Under the pieces are notes generated by a model. It searched no databases. It was not told where the DNA came from and saw only the letters and a list, made by a program, of their open reading frames with translations. From IMG/VR virus record IMGVR_UViG_3300027906_000058, positions 1 to 37,766 of that record: a DNA stretch of 37,766 nt; one strand, 5' to 3'. Source of the DNA: a virus. Both the position numbers and the translations under genes were made by a program. Below are positions 7,023 through 15,702 of this stretch, piece by piece; the stretch's first letter is position 1; every line of letters starts with the position of its first letter.

Positions 7023-8339
7023 ATGGCTAATGCTAATCAGGTCGGTATAGGTAGAGCTAATCTATCTTCCGGCGTAGGTTATGATGGTGCTGCTGATAAG
7101 TATGCTCTCTATTTGAAACTGTTTTCAGGAGAGATGTTCAAAGGCTTCCAACATAACACAATTGCTCGTGATCTAGTCACGAAGCGTACCTTGAAGAACG
7201 GCAAATCATTGCAGTTCATCTACACAGGACGCATGAAATCTGAGTACCATACTCCTGGTACACCTATCTTAGGTAATGATGACAAGTCACCTCCAGTAGC
7301 TGAGAAGACCATCGTAATGGATGATCTTTTAATCAGCTCTGCATTCGTCTATGACCTAGATGAGACGCTTGCTCATTACGATTTGAGAGGAGAAATCTCA
7401 CGTAAGATTGGTTATGCTCTTGCTGAAAACTATGATCGTAAGATCTTCAGAGCTATTGCTCGTGGTGCTCGTAAGGCTTCACCTATCACTGCCTCAGGTT
7501 ATGTAGAACCAGGTGGAACTCAGATCCAACTACACGCTACTAATAATAATACTAACGCAACTAGTGCTTCTAACTTAGTTACAGGTTTCTTTGATGCTGC
7601 TGCTGTATTAGATGAGAAGGGTGTAAGTCAAGATGGACGTGTTGCTGTTCTTAACCCAAGACAGTACTATGCACTAATCCAACAGACAGGTGATAACGGA
7701 CTCATCAATCGTGACGTACAAGGTACTGGACTACAGTCTGGTGAAGGCGTTGTATCGATTGCTGGAATCAAGATCTACAAGTCGATGAACATACCATTCC
7801 TTGGTAAGTTCGGTACTGCTAACACTATCGATAACGCTGGATCATTCGTAGGTCAATCTATGGATTCTGCAGCTGGTAGTCAGACCGGTGCTTATGCAAG
7901 ATCTGGATACGTTATTACAGTTACTAAGACTGCTCACGGTATCGTTGCTGGTGACAAAGTAGTATTCAACGCTACTGCAGGTGGAGGTACTTCTGGTACT
8001 TATACTGTAGCTAGTGTTCCTGATGCTAACACCTTCACGATCACTGACACTGCAACTGGAACAGTTTCTAGTTCAGCTTGTTCGTTTAACGTTGCAGGTA
8101 TCAACAACAACTACGGTGAGTCTAATGACTTTGCTGGATCTTGTGGCCTTATCTTCCAGAAGGAAGGCGCAGGTGTTGTTGAAGCTATTGGACCTCAAGT
8201 TCAAACAACTTCAGGTGACGTCTCCGTGATTTATCAGGGTGATGTTATACTTGGACGTCTAGCAATGGGTGCAGATTATCTAAACCCAGCTGCTTGTGTT
8301 GAACTATATGTTGGTTCTTCAGGCGACGCTGCATTCTAA
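7023..8339 (+). CDS. Major capsid protein (T7 gp10-like) with inserted beta domain
   Basis: The 438 residues form the HK97-fold shell subunit. Family features include YLKLFSGEMFKGF, KSLQFIYTGRM, the segment SSAFVYDLDETLAHYD, and VAVLNPRQYYALIQQ. T7 gp10A is 345 residues and related cyanopodovirus capsid proteins are about 375, so this one is long. The extra length is mostly at residues ~293-357, a Gly/Thr/Ser-rich unit (VTKTAHGIVAGDKVVFNATA, then GTYTVASVPDANTFTITDTA) resembling a small beta domain that recurs in phage tail proteins, here inserted near the C-terminus, perhaps on the outer surface. A strong terminator follows. It begins after a long leader. Confidence 0.93.
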   Translation: MANANQVGIGRANLSSGVGYDGAADKYALYLKLFSGEMFKGFQHNTIARDLVTKRTLKNGKSLQFIYTGRMKSEYHTPGTPILGNDDKSPPVAEKTIVMDDLLISSAFVYDLDETLAHYDLRGEISRKIGYALAENYDRKIFRAIARGARKASPITASGYVEPGGTQIQLHATNNNTNATSASNLVTGFFDAAAVLDEKGVSQDGRVAVLNPRQYYALIQQTGDNGLINRDVQGTGLQSGEGVVSIAGIKIYKSMNIPFLGKFGTANTIDNAGSFVGQSMDSAAGSQTGAYARSGYVITVTKTAHGIVAGDKVVFNATAGGGTSGTYTVASVPDANTFTITDTATGTVSSSACSFNVAGINNNYGESNDFAGSCGLIFQKEGAGVVEAIGPQVQTTSGDVSVIYQGDVILGRLAMGADYLNPAACVELYVGSSGDAAF

Positions 8340-8355
8340 GTTTACTTTTATACAT

Positions 8356-8389
8356 AAAAAGGGAGGGTTCTCACGCCCTCCTTTTTTTT
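8356..8389 (+). terminator. Rho-independent terminator after capsid gene
   Basis: The G-rich arm GGGAGGG (8361-8367) pairs with CCCTCC (8376-8381) around a short loop. It is preceded by five A and followed by eight T (8382-8389), so the stem can extend through A-T pairs. This is a classic intrinsic terminator just after the capsid stop, as after T7 gene 10. Confidence 0.88.
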
Positions 8390-8409
8390 ATTCACAAATA
8401 TTTATACCT

Positions 8410-9255
8410 ATGGCAATCCCCACTACTATTGACACCGATACCGAACTATCCGCAGTGAACTCAATTCTGGGTGCTATTGGTCAGTCCCCGGTTACAACAC
8501 TTGGAGCGATAACAGAAATAACAGGAGAATTATTAGGCGCTGGTGATGGTTCTGATACCACACCTATTGCATCTATAGCTGATATATCAAGGTCAGCTGA
8601 TAGTGAAATAAAAGTATCAGTTGATGGTGTAGAAACAGCTGCATTCACCATAAGTGGTAATGTATTAACCTTTACATCCGCACCTGGTAATGGTGCTAGT
8701 GTTAGAATATGGAGAGAAAAAGAAATAGCTAACACTTTAGCTAACCCAGAAATTTCATTTATATATAATATATTAACGGAAGTTAATAAAGATGTACAGA
8801 ATGAAGGATGGGTATTTAATAAAGAATATAATGTAAAAATAGAACCAGATACTAATAAGCACATCAGTATACCAGCTAATGTATTGAGTTATGATTTACA
8901 TAGAGACGATGAGAACAGAGACAAAAATTTAGTTAGAAGATCAGGTAAGCTATGGGATACAATCGGTCAAACCTTTGAATTCGATAACGATGCCTATTTA
9001 GATATACTATGGTTATGGCCTTATGAAGATCTACCTAGTCCATTTAAAAGGTATATAATAGCCAGAGCTTCTGTTAGAGCTGCCACTCAATTAGTCTCTA
9101 ACCCACAACTTGTTCAACTTTTACAGATACAAGAAGCTCAGACACGTGCGACTTGTACAGAGTATGAGTGCCAACAAGGTGATTTCTCTTACTTAGGACT
9201 ACCTGAGAAAAGTAACTATACACCTTACCAACCTTATGTAGTTTTAGCACGCTGA
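8410..9255 (+). CDS. Tail tubular protein A (T7 gp11-like) with insertion
   Basis: The N-terminus (DTELSAVNSILGAIGQSPVTTL) and the later part (ILTEVNKDVQNEGWVFN; DLHRDDENRDKNLVRRSGKLWD; PSPFKRYIIARASVRAATQLV) are clear gp11 features. gp11 forms the ring linking the portal to the tail nozzle. The protein has 281 residues against 196 in T7. The difference is an insertion at about residues 35-108 resembling the anchor domain of T7-type fibres (IKVSVDGVETAAFTISGN, then APGNGASVRIWRE). The open frame runs back to a TTG inside the capsid gene, but ATG 8410, after the terminator, matches the family start. Confidence 0.9.
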   Translation: MAIPTTIDTDTELSAVNSILGAIGQSPVTTLGAITEITGELLGAGDGSDTTPIASIADISRSADSEIKVSVDGVETAAFTISGNVLTFTSAPGNGASVRIWREKEIANTLANPEISFIYNILTEVNKDVQNEGWVFNKEYNVKIEPDTNKHISIPANVLSYDLHRDDENRDKNLVRRSGKLWDTIGQTFEFDNDAYLDILWLWPYEDLPSPFKRYIIARASVRAATQLVSNPQLVQLLQIQEAQTRATCTEYECQQGDFSYLGLPEKSNYTPYQPYVVLAR

Positions 9256-12200
9256 TGGCAAGTATTACACAACAAATACCTAATTATATAGGAGGTATTT
9301 CAGAACAGCCTGATGAATTAAAGATGCCAGGCCAAGTCAGAAAACTAAATAACGCATTTCCTGACGTCACTTATGGACTCATGAAACGACCAGGTGGTGT
9401 GTTACTTGGAACTAATATGAATTCAGATACCAATGGTAGATGGTTTCATTATTATAGAGATGAAGGTGAACAGTACATTGGACAAATTAATAGGTCTGGC
9501 GTAGTAAAAATGTGGAGCTGTCTTGATGGTAGCTCTGTAACTGTTACATACGATAGTAGCACTGAGTCTGATTTAAAAACATACTTAACACATTCAGTTG
9601 ATGATGATATACAAACATTAACTTTAAACGATTACACATACTTAACTAATCGTTTGAAAGAAGTTAAGATGAATACAACCGTAACAGCACCAGCTAAACC
9701 TTTTGAAGCTTTTATTGAATTAAAGAAATTATCATACGCTAGTCAGTATGCTTTGAATTTATATGATTCAACTTCTACTGAATCCGTATTTACAGCTACT
9801 AGACTTAGAGTAGATAGAATAATTGATAGCAGTAATTCTTGTACGTCAGGTCATGTACTACCTGCATCTGGAAACTTACCTGATGATGGGTATGTTTGTG
9901 GTGGTTCTGCTGCAGGGGAAAGAGATTCCTATTGTCCTTGTGTAGCAACTGAAGTATTTTCAATTAATCATGGTGACAGTGGCGATGCTGCTGATGCTAA
10001 CGGTACAGCTCATACTTATACTGTAACACCAACTGGTGGTTCTGCGTCGGATAGAAAAAATTTGTATCTGCGTATAACTACTACAGGTCAAGCTGTGCCT
10101 TCGTCAGGATCTAGTACTGACTATATGTGTAGGTATACAACTATAAATGATTTATTATATGGTGGTGAAGGTTGGAGAACAGGTGACTTTTTTTATATTT
10201 GGTTGAAAAATGCTCAGTATAAAGTAACTGTAGAAGATCATAGTGAATCACAAGTCCAAGCTAACTTAGGTTTAGTAAGGCCATTACCTACCCCATTTGA
10301 TAACAAGCAAACTATAACTGCTGAAAGTGTATTAGGTGACCTCAGAACTGACATATTAGCAGATACATTTGGATCTACAGCAGGTGCTAGTGTATCACAA
10401 ATCGGTAACGGTTTGTATATAACAAGAACATCAGCTAACTTTAATGTTAATACACCTGTTGCTGATTTATTAAATGTATTTACTCATAGTGTTAAAGATG
10501 TAGCCGACTTACCAACTCAATGTAAGCATGGGTATGTTGTTAAAGTAGCTAATAGTGAAGCCGATGAAGATGATTATTATGTTAAATTCGTAGGTAATAA
10601 TGATAGAGATGGAGAAGGTGTATGGGAAGAATGTGCACAACCTGGTAGAATGACATCGTTTGATGCAGGTACTATGCCCATCCAATTAGTTAGACAAGCT
10701 AATGGTACCTTTAAAATATCACAAGTTTCATGGGACGAGGCTGCAGTAGGTAGTGAAATCACAGCAGGTAAACCAAGTTTTGTCTCTGGTTACGGTGTGG
10801 CAGGTACTACTGAGAATGATGTAGATGCTTCAGACTATAAAACATTAGATACTAATAGAAAAAAATACATAAATAAAATGTTATTCTTTAGGAATAGAAT
10901 GGTTATGCTCAGTGATGAGAATGTAATCATGTCTAGACCTGGGGACTTCTTTAATTTTTGGCCGAAATCGGCTATTATGTTTACAGCTAGTGACCAAGTA
11001 GATTTATCTTGTAGTTCTGAATACCCTGCTATCGTGTATGATGGGATACAGGTCAACACTGGCCTACTGTTATTTACTAAGAACCAGCAGTTTATGTTAA
11101 CTACTGACTCTGACGTACTTAGTCCTAATACTGCTAAGATAAACTCTTTATGTACCTATAATTTTAACGAACAAACTAATCCAATTTCACTTGGTACTAC
11201 TACAGCTTTCTTAGATAATGCTGGTAAGTATACTAGATTCTTTGAAATAGCTAGTGTATTAAGAGAAGGTGAACCTGATGTATTAGAACAAAGTAAGCCT
11301 GTTGCTAGATCATTCCCTAAGGATATATCATTAATCACTAATTCAAGAGAGAATTCTATTGTATTCTTTGGTACAAAAGGTAAGTCTGAGATATTTGGGT
11401 TTAGATACTTTGCTGCAGCAACAAAAAGGAAACAACAAGCTTGGTTTAATTGGGATCTAAGTGGTGATGTACAACATATAGCTATGTTAGATGATGCTTT
11501 GTATGCAGTTGTTAGGAATGGTTCAACTGATGTATTACAAAAATTCAGTATCAAAATAGATAATGATGGTGATTTTATAACAGATGATAATGATACTGAA
11601 GATACTTCAGATGATATTGTTTATAGAATCCATTTAGATAATGCTAAGATATTCCATTCGAATTCTTTAACATATGTCCCAAGTGGTAACTACACTAAGT
11701 TTGCTTTAGGTAATGGTTTTAACAACACAACTGGTCAACTCACTGCTTTCATCAGAGAGTTCCAATCAGACAAACAAGGCGTTACAGCAGTTGCATCTTT
11801 ATTCGATGACCAAGGCACCAAGAGTGTTAAGCTTCATGGAGACTGGACTAAAGGTACTCCCGCTGGTAATGATAACTACTTAACTTTAGGTTATACATTT
11901 GAAATGGAAGTGGAATTCCCTACCATTTATGTAACTCAGCAAAGTGCTGATATTGTCAAAGCTGATGTACATGGTTCATTAGTGGTTCATAGAACTAAAT
12001 TCAGTTTAGGACCATCTGGTGTCTATGAAACAACACTAGAGAGATTAGGTAAACCAGTTTATAAAGAGTTGTTTGAATCAACTAGAGCTGATCAAACATT
12101 CTCTTCTGCTTTATCATTTAATACAGATCAAAAAACGACGTTACCTATTTATGAGAAGAATGTAAACTTAACATTAAAACTTAAATCCAAACATCCATCC

Positions 12201-12266
12201 CCTGCTACATTATATTCCATGACATGGGAAGGAGAATTCACACCTAAATACTACCAACGTGTCTAA
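9255..12266 (+). CDS. Tail tubular protein B (T7 gp12-like)
   Basis: This 1003-residue protein starts MASITQQIPNYIGGISEQPD, a strong gp12 signature, followed by VRKLNNAFPDVTYGLMKRPG. Later family segments are NRMVMLSDENVIMSRPGDFFNFW and DGIQVNTGLLLFTKNQQFML. It builds the nozzle at the tail tip and contacts the fibres. It is longer than T7 gp12 (794). The extra length probably lies in the Thr/Ser/Gly-rich region around residues 190-420 (ATEVFSINHGDSGDAADANG), consistent with added surface domains. The ATG overlaps the preceding stop by one base (TGATG). Confidence 0.93.
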   Translation: MASITQQIPNYIGGISEQPDELKMPGQVRKLNNAFPDVTYGLMKRPGGVLLGTNMNSDTNGRWFHYYRDEGEQYIGQINRSGVVKMWSCLDGSSVTVTYDSSTESDLKTYLTHSVDDDIQTLTLNDYTYLTNRLKEVKMNTTVTAPAKPFEAFIELKKLSYASQYALNLYDSTSTESVFTATRLRVDRIIDSSNSCTSGHVLPASGNLPDDGYVCGGSAAGERDSYCPCVATEVFSINHGDSGDAADANGTAHTYTVTPTGGSASDRKNLYLRITTTGQAVPSSGSSTDYMCRYTTINDLLYGGEGWRTGDFFYIWLKNAQYKVTVEDHSESQVQANLGLVRPLPTPFDNKQTITAESVLGDLRTDILADTFGSTAGASVSQIGNGLYITRTSANFNVNTPVADLLNVFTHSVKDVADLPTQCKHGYVVKVANSEADEDDYYVKFVGNNDRDGEGVWEECAQPGRMTSFDAGTMPIQLVRQANGTFKISQVSWDEAAVGSEITAGKPSFVSGYGVAGTTENDVDASDYKTLDTNRKKYINKMLFFRNRMVMLSDENVIMSRPGDFFNFWPKSAIMFTASDQVDLSCSSEYPAIVYDGIQVNTGLLLFTKNQQFMLTTDSDVLSPNTAKINSLCTYNFNEQTNPISLGTTTAFLDNAGKYTRFFEIASVLREGEPDVLEQSKPVARSFPKDISLITNSRENSIVFFGTKGKSEIFGFRYFAAATKRKQQAWFNWDLSGDVQHIAMLDDALYAVVRNGSTDVLQKFSIKIDNDGDFITDDNDTEDTSDDIVYRIHLDNAKIFHSNSLTYVPSGNYTKFALGNGFNNTTGQLTAFIREFQSDKQGVTAVASLFDDQGTKSVKLHGDWTKGTPAGNDNYLTLGYTFEMEVEFPTIYVTQQSADIVKADVHGSLVVHRTKFSLGPSGVYETTLERLGKPVYKELFESTRADQTFSSALSFNTDQKTTLPIYEKNVNLTLKLKSKHPSPATLYSMTWEGEFTPKYYQRV

Positions 12267-12705
12267 ATACATTCACCCACTAACCGTTGAGGCTGCCAAA
12301 GAGGTGGCCTCTAATTTACGCCCAGATGACCGCAGAGAGATCGAAGAAGGTTGGGGGTTAGTTCCTATGGAACACTTACCTTTGGCTGCTGAGAATAGCT
12401 CTGGGGTATGGTTTGAGGTGCCTAACGGCAAGACTGCCGGTATGGCAGGAGTAGATGAAGGAGGTCTTATATGGATGATCTGCACACCCGCTATTCATGA
12501 ATACCCGTTAACATTCGCAAGAGAAGCGAAAAGGTTTGTTGAGAGTAGAACAGAACCTTTGTTATGGAATATCGTTGACAAACGAAACACAGTCCACTTA
12601 AAATTACTCAAATTTTTAGGCTTCAAATTTCTACGAGAAATTTCCCACGGGCCTAACAACTTACCCTTTATAGAGTTTTGCCGTGTGCTTAGGAGAAGGA
12701 GCTAG
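12259..12705 (+). CDS. Internal virion protein A (T7 gp13-like, GNAT-like/DUF2833)
   Basis: The 148 residues resemble T7 gp13 and the acetyltransferase-like DUF2833 family. Seen are IHPLTVEAAKEVASNLRPDD, GVWFEVPNGKTAGMAGVDEG, a conserved IWMICTPAIHEYPLTFAREA, and LLKFLGFKFLREISHGPNNL near the end. Catalytic acetyltransfer is not assumed; gp13 is needed for virion morphogenesis in T7. The first usable codon is GTG 12259, overlapping the tail tube B stop; the next ATG (12367) would remove the conserved N-terminus. Its 3' end overlaps the next gene by 23 bases. Confidence 0.82.
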   Translation: MSKYIHPLTVEAAKEVASNLRPDDRREIEEGWGLVPMEHLPLAAENSSGVWFEVPNGKTAGMAGVDEGGLIWMICTPAIHEYPLTFAREAKRFVESRTEPLLWNIVDKRNTVHLKLLKFLGFKFLREISHGPNNLPFIEFCRVLRRRS

Positions 12706-13303
12706 AAACGCTAACAAAGCTGCCATGAGGCAGTACAATTACCAACTCAAAGTCAGAGAACGTAATTGGATGAATACACTGGCCTTAGAAAACGTGGCCC
12801 GTGTTCAATATGACCAAACCTTAGATGCTACTCATGTAGGGTTAGGTAATACTTATGCAGAGATACAAGAAAAATACAGAGATTTAATTGGTCAAGCCCT
12901 GCAAGAAGACGAGAGTTTGCGGAAACAATTCTTGAAAGAAAATGTAGGCGATCAATTAGCAGCATCAGGACGAACTGGTAGATCAGTTAATCGAATGAGG
13001 ACTGTCGAGCTTGGTAATTATTTAGCTCAAGGTTCACGTAAGGCTTACCAACTAACACAAGCTAGAAGAGATCTAAGTAAAGCAGGAGCTAAAGCTGCAG
13101 GTCAAGCAAGGCAACAACAGCTACAAGCCTTTGCTCAGAATAATATTATCAAGAGCCCTGACATTGCACCTCCACAACCTGTTATGCAGAATGTAGGGAT
13201 GGCAGCGTTTAGGGATGCACTTAGTATTGCTGGTAGTATTGCTAGTATAGGTGCCACACCTTTAGGTGCTAATAAAACATTACTCGGTTCAATCTTAAAA
13301 TGA
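12683..13303 (+). CDS. Internal virion protein B (T7 gp14-like)
   Basis: The 206 residues (T7 gp14 has 196) begin MCLGEGARNANKAAMRQYNY, the usual start of the family, which supports the GTG start codon at 12683. The middle is helical and Gln/Arg-rich, and the C-terminus has a small hydrophobic stretch (ALSIAGSIASIGATPLG). In T7, gp14 is ejected first and forms a pore in the outer membrane during infection. It overlaps the gp13-like gene by 23 bases and the gp15-like ATG by four. Confidence 0.85.
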   Translation: MCLGEGARNANKAAMRQYNYQLKVRERNWMNTLALENVARVQYDQTLDATHVGLGNTYAEIQEKYRDLIGQALQEDESLRKQFLKENVGDQLAASGRTGRSVNRMRTVELGNYLAQGSRKAYQLTQARRDLSKAGAKAAGQARQQQLQAFAQNNIIKSPDIAPPQPVMQNVGMAAFRDALSIAGSIASIGATPLGANKTLLGSILK

Positions 13304-15687
13304 AATCATCTAAATATTTAATCGCAGGTGGTACTGTTAATTGGACTGAAGGTTTAGCCAAGTACTACGCTGAAGACGAGCGGAAACGCAGAGAGCATGG
13401 TGAACGCTTAGCACAAAGAGATGCTCAACAGCTAGAAGCAGATAGAAAAGCTTCACCGATTGGAGCACTAAGGGATCTTGCAAACTTATCTACAACTGTA
13501 AGTAAAATAGTACAGCAACAGAAAGTAAATGAAGAGAAAGAAAAGCAAAAACGACTGTATGAAAACGAAATAGAATGGCTAACTGCAGAAAAAGATGAGG
13601 CAGGTGCTAAATTACGTAAAGAGTTTGGTTACAAATGGAGTGCAGATGTTAATGATATAAAAAGACAAAAAATAGAACTGAACAAGAGGATGAACCTTTC
13701 TGGAAATAAAGAAAGGTTTGAAGCGTATCCAGAATTAAGAGATCTTATACTTAAGTCTTCAGCTGCTAGTATTATAGAACAGCAGGAATGGCGAGGGCAC
13801 GAAATAAGTAAAACTTCTCATATTGTGTGGAATGATGCTGTAAATAATGATCCAGCTACCCAAGTTGAATTTGAGAAAATAAAAAATAATCCAATAGAAG
13901 TTCGTAAACATTATAAACGATTTGTTAGTGATTTGTTATTGGACCAAGGCTTTACAAAAGAATTTATTGCTGCTAATTATTCACAACAAATTAATAGAAT
14001 AGCTGATTCTAAATCAGTTATGGCAAAGCTAGATTATAATAGAGTAAGTTTAGCAACAAAAGAATTAGAAAGTGCAGCAACATTAAAGGCTTCACTTGAG
14101 AAGGGTGCGGATCAAGTTGCCTTCACTGCTCAGAGTCTTATATTAAATGGTGTTGATACATCTAGAGGAATAACTCATGCAGATTCCCAGCAGAATTTTA
14201 CTAATATGGTATCTCGTTTAATTGCAGCAGGGGAGATATCACCTGATATAACAGATTTAATAAAGATCGGTGAAGTCAAGCATGAAGCTGGTAGTATAAT
14301 TAAAGTAGATACTGTCACAGATGAAATTACTGGAGCAGAAAAATCAGTCAGTAATAAGTATGCTCCAGGTTCTATATTATTAAAAACTGAGCAGTGGCAA
14401 CAAATCCAAGGAGCTTATAATAAATATGCTACTAAACTTACTGCAGCAAAAGACGCTGAATGGGAACAAAGAGGTACAAATCTAGTAGCACGTATGTATA
14501 GTGGTGACTTGACTCAAGCAGAGAAAGATAAGTTTGAGTTAGATGCTGAGATAGCTGGTCAAAGGAATAAACAATGGTTCAAAGATTTTAAAACAATGGG
14601 TCTTGCAGAACAATCTCCTGAAACCTATGAGTCTTTAAGAACTACGTGGGAAGTTAATAAGGCAACAGGCTTTCCTAATCAAAGTGAAGCTAGTATTAAG
14701 GCAATACCACATGCAGGTTTGAGAAAAGAAATGCTAACTGCATTTAATGTGCAGAAAACTGCTGAAGGACAAATTGGTTATAAACAATTCCAATTTAATT
14801 CTACAATACATAACGCTAGATCGTCAGTACCTTGGGCAGAAGGATCAACAAAGTTGAGTCCTGTTGACTACCAAATAAGTCTTGATGTAGAAGCTGTTCG
14901 CAAACAAGTAACATCTAAACTCATCGCAGCTAATATTCAAGCAAATAATGGTGTATTCCGACCTGACGCTGCGATTCTAATACAAGCAGATCGAGCTGCT
15001 CAAGACTATTGGGATGCTAATGATGGTGGAGTAATTGGAGGAACTGGTAAATTTGCTATTGATAAAAAGGATGGTGAGTATGTTAATTGGAATAAATATC
15101 AAGAATACATAATACCAGTAAGTTATGATCACGATGTAAAATTTTCAGATATAACAGCACCAAAGTTTTATTCAAATTTAGAACGACAGAAAATAAATTA
15201 CAGGAAATCGGATGGTACTTTAGATTTACAAGGATTAATAAATTCTGGGGTTTATAATAAGAATCAGATAGCCTCAACACTATCAACTCTTAGATATTCT
15301 GAGGAAATGGCTTTTATAGCAGAACAGCTGCAAGTACCGATACATGAATTATTTCAAGCATCAGTTAATGCTTTTATAAATAGTCCAGAAGGTTCACCTG
15401 GTAGAAACTTTGCAGAACTATTAAATTTAGAAAATACTACATCTAATGATGGGCCTATCTTAGAAAGGTTGAAGCAGAAAGGTGCTGAATTGACAGGTAT
15501 TAAAGGTATACATTTTAGAAATGCAATACGTTACATTGAAATTCATGGTTGGAACGGTACAAATAATTCTATGAAATTGCGTATTTATAAAGGATTACTA
15601 GAAAATTCTCCTGAACTTGAGGGTACTGATAAACAACTAGAAAATATTCAAGAATACTATGGCCCAGCAGATGGTCCTTTAATGTAA
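13300..15687 (+). CDS. Internal virion protein C (T7 gp15-like)
   Basis: The protein has 795 residues (T7 gp15: 747) and follows the gp14-like gene with an ATGA overlap. It is almost entirely helical and charged (YYAEDERKRREHGERLAQRD; LYENEIEWLTAEKDEAG), with few aromatic clusters, as expected for a core protein that refolds into the periplasmic ejection conduit. Identification rests on gene order, size and this composition; specific motifs are weak. Codon use is more A/T-rich than in the neighbouring head genes. Confidence 0.82.
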   Translation: MKSSKYLIAGGTVNWTEGLAKYYAEDERKRREHGERLAQRDAQQLEADRKASPIGALRDLANLSTTVSKIVQQQKVNEEKEKQKRLYENEIEWLTAEKDEAGAKLRKEFGYKWSADVNDIKRQKIELNKRMNLSGNKERFEAYPELRDLILKSSAASIIEQQEWRGHEISKTSHIVWNDAVNNDPATQVEFEKIKNNPIEVRKHYKRFVSDLLLDQGFTKEFIAANYSQQINRIADSKSVMAKLDYNRVSLATKELESAATLKASLEKGADQVAFTAQSLILNGVDTSRGITHADSQQNFTNMVSRLIAAGEISPDITDLIKIGEVKHEAGSIIKVDTVTDEITGAEKSVSNKYAPGSILLKTEQWQQIQGAYNKYATKLTAAKDAEWEQRGTNLVARMYSGDLTQAEKDKFELDAEIAGQRNKQWFKDFKTMGLAEQSPETYESLRTTWEVNKATGFPNQSEASIKAIPHAGLRKEMLTAFNVQKTAEGQIGYKQFQFNSTIHNARSSVPWAEGSTKLSPVDYQISLDVEAVRKQVTSKLIAANIQANNGVFRPDAAILIQADRAAQDYWDANDGGVIGGTGKFAIDKKDGEYVNWNKYQEYIIPVSYDHDVKFSDITAPKFYSNLERQKINYRKSDGTLDLQGLINSGVYNKNQIASTLSTLRYSEEMAFIAEQLQVPIHELFQASVNAFINSPEGSPGRNFAELLNLENTTSNDGPILERLKQKGAELTGIKGIHFRNAIRYIEIHGWNGTNNSMKLRIYKGLLENSPELEGTDKQLENIQEYYGPADGPLM

Positions 15688-15702
15688 AATACAATTCTAA
15701 TT

